Assembly: GCA_029259975.1 (NCBI GenBank)
Contig: JAJDEE010000004.1
Location: 1 to 12,130 of the forward strand
DNA: 12,130 nt
Source: Planctomycetota bacterium
Lineage (GTDB): Bacteria > Planctomycetota > Planctomycetia > Pirellulales > Lacipirellulaceae
Reading direction: 5' to 3'
A model generated the notes under the pieces. That model had not been told where the DNA came from. It worked only from the letters and a program-made list of their open reading frames with translations, and did no database searches. The translations under genes were made by a program, and so were the position numbers. This document shows positions 7,164-12,130 of this stretch, in pieces; position 1 is the stretch's first letter; every line of letters begins with the position of its first letter.

Positions 7164-8228
7164 ATGAATAAAAATACTAATTTGATCTTGCTGATTGTAC
7201 TTGGACTGCTGCCTTATGTTGGGCAGCAAGCCTCGGCTCGCACGACGCTTCGCAATATCTGCCGTATCAAAGGCCAGGAAGAGAATGTTTTACGCGGTTT
7301 GGGCCTGGTCGTCGGACTAAACGGCACCGGCGAGGCGAACGACCCTGCCACGATGCGTGCTTTAGCTCGCTCGCTGGAAATCATGGGCAGTGCCTCGCCC
7401 CAGACAGGCGCTCTGCCGGGAGCCGAAAGTTTGCAAGAGTTGCGACGCATCAAAAACGCAGCATTGGTTTGGGTGACCGCAACTGTGCCAGCCACCGGAG
7501 CTCGCCGAGGCGACAAGCTCGACTGCAATGTCAGCGGAATCAACGGCAAGAGTCTCGCGGGTGGCCGTCTTGCCTTTGCCGCATTACAAGGCCCCAACGT
7601 ACTCGACAAGCGAGTCTATGGGCTGGCCGAAGGCGCCATCCATCTCGATTCGCCCGACCAACCGATGGTGGGTCGCATCCACAATGGCTGTCAGATGGAA
7701 GAAGATGTCTTCACGCCGTTTGTTCAGGATGGAAAAATTACCCTCGTCCTGGATAAGCACCATGCTAATTTCCAGACTGCGAGTGATATCGCCCACGAAA
7801 TTCGGCAAACATACTATCAACAGGAACCCGAGCAAGTGCAAGCGATCAACGCGTCGAATATTCAGATAACGCTTCGCAAGCAAGACGTGACGGATCCGGT
7901 CGCGTTTATTTCTGAGGTTCTTGATCGTCAAATTTATAACCCGGAACCTGAAGCACGCGTCGTTATCAACGAGCGGACCGGCAGCATCGTCATCCACGGC
8001 GAAGTGCAAATTGGAGACGTCGTGATTTCTCACAAAAACATTGTGGTGGAAGCCAACGAAGAAACGCCCCGCTTTAGCGAGCTGCGTCTGGATCAACAAA
8101 CGTCACCCAAGCTGAAGTCGCTGGTCGACGCGCTCAACGCGCTCAAAGTCCCCAACGAAGACGCTATTCAGATCATCAAAGATATTGACCGCAGCGGCAA
8201 GCTCCATGGTCGGTTGATTATTTACTAA
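7164..8228 (+). CDS. flgI: flagellar P-ring protein FlgI
   Basis: Periplasmic protein that polymerises around the rod at the peptidoglycan layer, helped by FlgA. From ATG 7164 the protein has 354 residues, near the usual ~365. A signal peptide (1-25, cleavage after ASA) precedes the mature start RTTLRNICRIKG. Family landmarks are VLRGLGLVVGLNGTGEAND (42-60), ALVWVTATVPATGARRGDKL (100-119), VSGINGKSLAGGRL (123-136), and the C-terminal VVINERTGSIVIHGEVQIG (266-284) with LVDALNALKVPNEDAIQIIK (320-339). An in-frame ATG at 7134 adds 10 residues, but 7164 gives a cleaner signal peptide and has GGAG (7150-7153) about 10 nt upstream. Cysteines C33, C121 and C176 all lie in the N-terminal half; none occur in the second half, where enterobacterial FlgI is known to form a disulfide. 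Confidence 0.95.
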   Translation: MNKNTNLILLIVLGLLPYVGQQASARTTLRNICRIKGQEENVLRGLGLVVGLNGTGEANDPATMRALARSLEIMGSASPQTGALPGAESLQELRRIKNAALVWVTATVPATGARRGDKLDCNVSGINGKSLAGGRLAFAALQGPNVLDKRVYGLAEGAIHLDSPDQPMVGRIHNGCQMEEDVFTPFVQDGKITLVLDKHHANFQTASDIAHEIRQTYYQQEPEQVQAINASNIQITLRKQDVTDPVAFISEVLDRQIYNPEPEARVVINERTGSIVIHGEVQIGDVVISHKNIVVEANEETPRFSELRLDQQTSPKLKSLVDALNALKVPNEDAIQIIKDIDRSGKLHGRLIIY

Positions 8229-8262
8229 GAGTCGCAAGTTGTGAGGTTTTTGCTCGCGACTC
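8229..8262 (+). repeat. inverted repeat directly after the flgI stop codon
   Basis: GAGTCGCAAG (8229-8238) pairs with CTCGCGACTC (8253-8262) at 9 of 10 positions around a 14-nt loop. It begins on the base after the flgI TAA. The loop contains TTTTT, but no T-run follows the stem. The GAGTCGC/GCGACTC wording recurs in the flgN/flgK gap. Confidence 0.7.
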
Positions 8263-8269
8263 GAAACCC

Positions 8270-8295
8270 GTCACTTGAAACCGGTCACTTGAAAC
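8270..8295 (+). repeat. direct repeat of GTCACTTGAAAC upstream of flgJ
   Basis: GTCACTTGAAAC occurs exactly twice, at 8270-8281 and 8284-8295, with a 14-nt period, ending 7 nt before the flgJ ATG. A shorter related CTCGAAAC lies at 8260-8267. The second copy covers the place where a Shine-Dalgarno would be expected. Confidence 0.75.
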
Positions 8296-8302
8296 ACAGC
8301 CC

Positions 8303-8683
8303 ATGAAAATCAATCCTGCTCAACTCCACGCAATCAAGCCGCTACGACCAGGGGATGCCTCTGCTCAGCAGCAGCTAGACGATGCCCAAGAGGTGAAAGA
8401 AACTTTTCGCACCTTTATCGGTGAGTCGTTCTTTGGCCAGATGATGAAGGCGATGCGCAGTACGCAAGACAAGCCCGCTTATTTCCACGGTGGGCACGCC
8501 GAAGAAGTTTTCCAAGGTCAACTCGATCAAACATTGGCACAGTCCATGACCGCCGCCAGTGCCGACACGATCGCCGACCCGATGTTCCGACAGCAATTTC
8601 CAAAGCAGGCCGAACTGTTGCGTCGCGCGGAAACGAACTCCTCAGCAGGATTGGACGACCTTCAACAATTGCGACGTCGTTAG
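8303..8683 (+). CDS. flgJ: rod-binding protein FlgJ, single-domain form
   Basis: A 126-residue rod-cap protein, matching only the N-terminal rod-binding domain of enterobacterial FlgJ. The diagnostic block is FRTFIGESFFGQMMKAMRST (35-54) followed by YFHGGHAEEVFQGQLDQTLA (60-79). The C-terminal glucosaminidase (muramidase) domain of the ~310-residue enterobacterial protein is absent, and the next gene is flgN, so peptidoglycan must be opened by an enzyme encoded elsewhere. Single-domain FlgJ is common outside beta- and gammaproteobacteria. No Shine-Dalgarno is visible. The stop codon TAG (8681-8683) is also the first three bases of a 24-nt inverted-repeat arm, so the repeat may define the C-terminus of this protein. 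Confidence 0.88.
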   Translation: MKINPAQLHAIKPLRPGDASAQQQLDDAQEVKETFRTFIGESFFGQMMKAMRSTQDKPAYFHGGHAEEVFQGQLDQTLAQSMTAASADTIADPMFRQQFPKQAELLRRAETNSSAGLDDLQQLRRR

Positions 8684-8787
8684 CCCTTGGTTCTGCCGGG
8701 GGATGAACCCACGCAAACGATCACGATTCATTTATTTCACTAAACACAATTCCATGCCACACTATCCCCCGGCAGAGCCGAGGGCTA
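8681..8787 (+). repeat. long inverted repeat (24-nt arms) between flgJ and flgN
   Basis: The arm at 8681-8704 (begins TAGCCCTTGGTTCTGCCG) is an inverted copy of 8764-8787 (ends GGCAGAGCCGAGGGCTA) at 22 of 24 positions; the two differences would give G-T type pairs. The arms flank 59 nt of AT-richer DNA. The left arm overlaps the flgJ stop codon and the right arm ends 18 nt before the flgN ATG. It resembles a REP- or MITE-like palindromic element, or a large hairpin in the mRNA. There is no T-run after the right arm. The 59 nt are too short for a protein gene. Confidence 0.85.
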
Positions 8788-8805
8788 CAAGCGAGAATAC
8801 CGCCG

Positions 8806-9291
8806 ATGGACATCAATTGGGAATCAGAATTGGCCGAGCTGCTGGAGCGTCTGGCTTCGTCACAGCAGCAACTACTCGGCTTGCTTTCGGAAAAGCACGA
8901 CTTACTGGTGAAACGCGATCATGCTGGCTTGGCGGCACTGGCTCCCCAAGAAGAAAGTTTGTGCGCCGAACTGCAAGCATGCCACGACCATCGCCAACAA
9001 TTGCTCGACCTCGCCTCCGAGGCAGGATTGCCAGCTGATAGCATTCAAGCGTTGACGCAAGCGTTGCCTACCGACCAGGCGCAAAGCCTGCAACAGCCAA
9101 TAGATGAATCAAATCGGCGCTCGCAATTGCTTCGCCATCAAAGCATTGCGCAGTGGGTCGTCGTGCAGCGCACGGTGCTACATCTTTCTCACATGCTAGA
9201 GATTATCGCGACTGGCGGCCAACTAAAGCCGACATATGGAAAAGGTGGACCCGTTGAAAATAGCGGTTCACTGATGGACCAGGCAGTTTAG
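8806..9291 (+). CDS. flgN: flagellar export chaperone, FlgN family
   Basis: A 161-residue, mostly helical, Q/L/E-rich protein without signal peptide or membrane segment, as expected for the FlgN cytoplasmic chaperone that binds the C-termini of FlgK and FlgL and delivers them to the flagellar export gate. The N-terminal half (LAELLERLASSQQQLLGLLS and KHDLLVKRDHAGLAALAPQE) forms the heptad-like helices and the LL-x-K-RDHAGL pattern of the family. The C-terminus contains the TYG-x-G motif (TYGKGG, about 142-147) seen in many FlgN proteins. Position directly before flgK and flgL, its substrates, supports the call. The ATG at 8806 lies 18 nt after the repeat arm; no Shine-Dalgarno is visible. Sequence similarity in this family is low, so context carries part of the weight. 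Confidence 0.82.
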   Translation: MDINWESELAELLERLASSQQQLLGLLSEKHDLLVKRDHAGLAALAPQEESLCAELQACHDHRQQLLDLASEAGLPADSIQALTQALPTDQAQSLQQPIDESNRRSQLLRHQSIAQWVVVQRTVLHLSHMLEIIATGGQLKPTYGKGGPVENSGSLMDQAV

Positions 9292-9302
9292 GGGGAAGGC
9301 AT

Positions 9303-9370
9303 CGCGAGTTTTCAGGCGCGAGTCGCGAGTACTTTTCTAAACTCGCAACTCGAGACTCACAACTCGTAAC
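9303..9370 (+). repeat. inverted and direct ACTCG/CGAGT repeats between flgN and flgK
   Basis: CGAGTCGCGAGT (9319-9330) pairs with ACTCGCAACTCG (9341-9352) at 11 of 12 positions around a 10-nt loop. Flanking copies extend the pattern: CGCGAGT occurs at 9303-9309 as well as within the left arm region, and ACTC units run on through CGAGACTCACAACTCGTAAC to the flgK start. Nearly the whole gap is made of this short vocabulary. Confidence 0.75.
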
Positions 9371-9375
9371 TCATC

Positions 9376-11091
9376 ATGTCACTGTTCAGCTCACTTCAGA
9401 TGGCGGGCAACACGCTGCAGGCGATGCAAATCGGCCTGCATGTGGTTGGTAATAATATCGCCAATGCGAACACGCCCGGATTCGTCCGAGAGCGCGCAGT
9501 CTTCGCGCCTGCGCCGGTGCAAAAGCTGGGCAAACTGACGATTGGTCTGGGCGTCGAGATCACGGGCATCGTGCAAAGCATCGACAAGTTTGCCGAAGAA
9601 CGATTGCGCGACGCGGGTGGTGATCGAGCTAGTGCAGAAGCTCAGGAGGCTGCCTACCGCAATCTAGAGGTGATACTTAATCCGCTTGGCGACTCCAACA
9701 TCTCGGCGAAGCTGACCAAATTTTTTAACGCCATCCAGCTAATTAATCAGAAGCCCGAGGAGACGGCTCATCGGAACTTAGCAATCAGCGCCGGCGAAGA
9801 GTTGGCTCAGACCATCAGGAGCATACGAGGTCGCATCGATACGGAGCACGAAAACCTAAATACGCGCGTGTCTCAGATTGCCGACGAGATTAACACGTTG
9901 TCAGAAGAAGTTCGTCAATTGAATTTACGAATCGTGCAACTCGAAGGTGGCGGTGCTACGGGTAGCGACGCAGGCGGATTGCGCAGCCAGCGCGGCATTG
10001 CCTTGAAACGACTTGCCGAGATCGCCGACGTCACGATTAATGAAAGTCCCACGGGCACGGTGAACATCTCTGTCGATGGCAAGTTTTTGGTTTTCGAGGG
10101 CACTCGAAGTGAAGTTGTCAGCGAGCAGATCGGCGACGCGGGCACGGTGAATAACCGTATCGTTTTTGCTAAAGACGGCAGCGAACTTCAGGCCACCGGT
10201 GGCGAACTGGGAGGCCTCTTCGAAGCGCGAGACAGCATTCTGGGAGGTTTTCTGTCGGGACTTGACGATTTCGCCGGCGCTTTAGCGTTTGAGTTCAACA
10301 AGGCGTTTTCTCAAGGGCAAGGTGCAGTAGGATTCACTTCGCTGACAGGCACTTACAATGTCGATGACTCGCAAGCCGCACTTAACGCAGCGGGCCTTGA
10401 TTTTACGCCCAAGAACGGTGAATTTACCGTTCTCATCCGCAACAAGAACCTTGAAACCGGTCAAGGCGACGCGGTTCGGCACACGATCAATGTTGACCTG
10501 CTAGGCACTAACGGCAGCCCAACGACACTCGATTCACTCGCAGCGCAACTGGACGCGGTCAGCGGTATCACGGCTTCGATTTCGCTCGACAACCAGTTGG
10601 TGATCAATTCGGAATCTCCGGCCGACATTGATTTCGGATTTGAGAAAGACAGTAGCGGTGCGCTGGCGGCACTAGGAATCAACACGTTCTTTACCGGCTC
10701 GGACGCCAGAGGACTCGGAGTCAATCAAGAGTTGCTGAAAGACGGAGCCAAATTTGCGGCAAGCTTGAACGGCATTAACGTAGATGCTGAGAATGCGCTA
10801 CAGTTGTCCGATATCCAAGACAAAGTGCTCGACGACCAAGATGGTCAATCGATCAGTGGAATTTACAAACAGTTGATTGATCTCACGACACAAGGCGCAA
10901 CCACAACCGCCTCGGTTGCGGACGGGTTACGTATTTTTGAGGGCACACTCCAGGCCGAAGCTCAATCAGTCAGCGGCGTGAACCTCGACGAAGAAGCAAT
11001 CGACATGATCCAACTCCAACGAGCCTACCAAGCCTCAGCCAGGTATATCAGCACGTTGTCTGATTTATTGGATCTTTTAGTGAACTTGTAA
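9376..11091 (+). CDS. flgK: flagellar hook-filament junction protein FlgK (HAP1)
   Basis: A 571-residue axial protein that forms the first junction layer on the hook, exported with FlgN. The N-terminal rod/hook signature is HVVGNNIANANTPGFVRERA (22-41), followed by long helices (about 75-190) including IRGRIDTEHENLNTRVSQIA. Conserved GGELGGLFEARDSIL (275-289) is the typical D1 element. The C-terminal helix reads VSGVNLDEEAIDMIQLQRAY (532-551) and ends in SDLLDLLVNL, as in FlgK and FlgE. A segment at about 340-440 with TTLDSLAAQLDAVSGI and a following beta pair resembles the hook-IN/flagellin-IN type module found in junction proteins. Length is slightly above E. coli FlgK (547). No Shine-Dalgarno; the start context TCATCATGTCAC is identical to that of flgL. 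Confidence 0.95.
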   Translation: MSLFSSLQMAGNTLQAMQIGLHVVGNNIANANTPGFVRERAVFAPAPVQKLGKLTIGLGVEITGIVQSIDKFAEERLRDAGGDRASAEAQEAAYRNLEVILNPLGDSNISAKLTKFFNAIQLINQKPEETAHRNLAISAGEELAQTIRSIRGRIDTEHENLNTRVSQIADEINTLSEEVRQLNLRIVQLEGGGATGSDAGGLRSQRGIALKRLAEIADVTINESPTGTVNISVDGKFLVFEGTRSEVVSEQIGDAGTVNNRIVFAKDGSELQATGGELGGLFEARDSILGGFLSGLDDFAGALAFEFNKAFSQGQGAVGFTSLTGTYNVDDSQAALNAAGLDFTPKNGEFTVLIRNKNLETGQGDAVRHTINVDLLGTNGSPTTLDSLAAQLDAVSGITASISLDNQLVINSESPADIDFGFEKDSSGALAALGINTFFTGSDARGLGVNQELLKDGAKFAASLNGINVDAENALQLSDIQDKVLDDQDGQSISGIYKQLIDLTTQGATTTASVADGLRIFEGTLQAEAQSVSGVNLDEEAIDMIQLQRAYQASARYISTLSDLLDLLVNL

Positions 11092-11154
11092 ATGTGATAC
11101 ATCGCGACTTTCGCCCGCGAATAATAGAAAGCTTAGCCACTAACTAATTTCATC
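11092..11154 (+). other. flgK/flgL gap with a small hairpin
   Basis: TCGCG (11102-11106) and CGCGA (11116-11120) form a possible 5-bp stem, without a T-run. No Shine-Dalgarno precedes flgL and nothing here suggests a separate promoter or terminator, so flgK and flgL are probably co-transcribed. Confidence 0.35.
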
Positions 11155-12130
11155 ATGTCACGAATTCCACCAGTACCAACGACGCGAATCTCTGGGCTAC
11201 TCGCTCGGCAGCGGCTGACGCAACAGTATCAGACCGACCAGCTCGATCTGTTTCGATTGCAGGAGCAGATCAGCACAGGACAGCGGATTACGCTTCCTAG
11301 CGAGGATGCGCCCTCGGCGCTGCGCGCAATCTCTTTCCAACAACTACTAGGTCGAAAGCAGCAGCTAAGTTCCAACATTGATAGCGGCCTCCTGTTCTTG
11401 GGAAGCACCGACGCCACTTTGGGCGGAGCTGAAGGGGTTGCGAATACGCTCAGCCAAATCAAGGCAGATACGCTTGGAGTCATCGGGACCGTCGCAACCG
11501 ACGAGGAAAGAGAAGCAGCAGTTGCCACAATCAATGCCGCCCTCGAATCGCTAGTGGCATTGGGAAACCGACAATTCAATGGGCGACATCTCTTTTCAGG
11601 ATCGCAGACGAATCGACAGCCTTACACGTTCGAGGACAACAACGTCATCTACAACGGTGACGATCGTCAAATCAAAAACTACTCGGATATCGGCGTGTTG
11701 TTTTCTTCGAGTATCTCAGGCCAGGAGGTTTTCGGGGGCATCTCCGCAGCGGTCGAAGGTAGCGTCGACCTAAACCCGCCTGTCAGCTCCGACACGCTGC
11801 TCGGTAATCTGCGCAATGGACGGGGGATCAATCCCAATGGTTCGCTGCAGATCGTCAATGCCACAACCAACAAAATAGCGATCGTCGATATCAGCAGCGC
11901 CACGACGATTGGCGATTTGGTCAAGTTGATCGAAGACAACCCACCCGCTGGATCACAAGTTGAGGTGGCCGTTACCGGCGATGGAATTCAAGTGACATTG
12001 TCTGGCGGCGATTCTCTATCGATTAGCGAAGTCGGTGCCGGCACCACTGCCCGCGAACTGGGCCTGCTCGGCTCTGGCAGCCCGTCGACCTTCACCAGCG
12101 AAGACCTCGACCCGCTATTGCTTAAAACAA
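11155..12130 (+). CDS. flgL: flagellar hook-filament junction protein FlgL (HAP3), 3' end cut by the window
   Basis: The frame from ATG 11155 is open to the window edge (325 codons seen). FlgL forms the junction layer between FlgK and flagellin. The N-terminal flagellin-like coiled-coil region contains LQEQISTGQRITLPSEDAPS (35-54) and a second helix with EREAAVATINAALESLVALG (118-137). It leads to NRQFNGRHLFSGSQT (138-152), PYTF and NVIYNGDD (163-170), all standard in FlgL. After residue 215 a module follows with LLGNLRNGRGINPNGSLQI (215-233), ISSATTIGDLVKLIED (246-261) and TARELGLLGSGSP (298-310), resembling a flagellin-IN/hook-IN module. Typical FlgL is about 300-320 residues in total; here the C-terminal helix has not yet appeared at 325, so the protein is enlarged. 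The next gene is not visible. Confidence 0.93.
   Translation, partial: MSRIPPVPTTRISGLLARQRLTQQYQTDQLDLFRLQEQISTGQRITLPSEDAPSALRAISFQQLLGRKQQLSSNIDSGLLFLGSTDATLGGAEGVANTLSQIKADTLGVIGTVATDEEREAAVATINAALESLVALGNRQFNGRHLFSGSQTNRQPYTFEDNNVIYNGDDRQIKNYSDIGVLFSSSISGQEVFGGISAAVEGSVDLNPPVSSDTLLGNLRNGRGINPNGSLQIVNATTNKIAIVDISSATTIGDLVKLIEDNPPAGSQVEVAVTGDGIQVTLSGGDSLSISEVGAGTTARELGLLGSGSPSTFTSEDLDPLLLKT

Noticed and set aside
7584..8099. A 171-codon open frame on the minus strand inside flgI
   Set aside because: It lies wholly opposite a well-supported flgI gene, shows no family signature, and is explained by codon bias of the sense strand.
8270..8295. A CRISPR-like array, because the repeat ends in GAAAC
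   Set aside because: Only two 12-nt copies with a 2-nt separation; no spacers of CRISPR length and no cas genes.
8705..8763. A small gene such as flgM or a leader peptide between the inverted-repeat arms
   Set aside because: The interval is 59 nt and shows no recognisable coding signature.

Overview
The window is a chromosomal segment of a diderm, flagellated bacterium, most likely a planctomycete of the Pirellula/Blastopirellula/Rhodopirellula type. The evidence is moderate GC (mid-50s % by eye), weak or absent Shine-Dalgarno sequences at most starts, a DUF502 protein with a long internal insert, the compact order flgF-flgG-flgA-flgH-flgI-flgJ-flgN-flgK-flgL, and short palindromic repeats in many intergenic gaps. 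Genes for P- and L-ring proteins and their chaperone (flgI, flgH, flgA) imply a peptidoglycan layer and an outer membrane. The taxonomic call is inference from family features, not from a database match. All supported genes are on the + strand.

Left part (1-3348), housekeeping and accessory genes: the 3' end of a comF-type phosphoribosyltransferase gene; a DUF502 two-helix membrane protein; hemC (porphobilinogen deaminase) 10 nt behind it, probably co-transcribed; and a stand-alone nucleotidyltransferase-fold protein with what looks like its own extended -10 promoter and possibly a leaderless mRNA. A 238-bp non-coding spacer with several small hairpins separates this from the flagellar block.

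Right part (3587-12130), a flagellar rod/ring/hook-junction operon: two rod proteins (flgF, flgG), the P-ring chaperone flgA, L-ring flgH, P-ring flgI, a single-domain rod-cap flgJ, the export chaperone flgN, and the two hook-filament junction proteins flgK and flgL. flgL runs off the right edge. In assembly order, FlgF/FlgG form the rod (FlgJ caps it), FlgI and FlgH with FlgA help form the bushings in peptidoglycan and outer membrane, and FlgN delivers FlgK/FlgL, which join hook to filament. No flgM is seen between flgJ and flgN, and flgB, flgC, flgE, fliE and similar genes are not in the window.

I found no convincing undescribed multi-gene system. The most unusual structure is the set of different short inverted or direct repeats that sit right after the stop codons at flgF/flgG, flgH/flgI, flgI/flgJ, flgJ/flgN and flgN/flgK. 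One of them supplies the flgJ stop codon inside a 24-nt repeat arm. A cysteine-free (non-lipoprotein) FlgH, an enlarged FlgL, and the orphan nucleotidyltransferase are also worth a second look.
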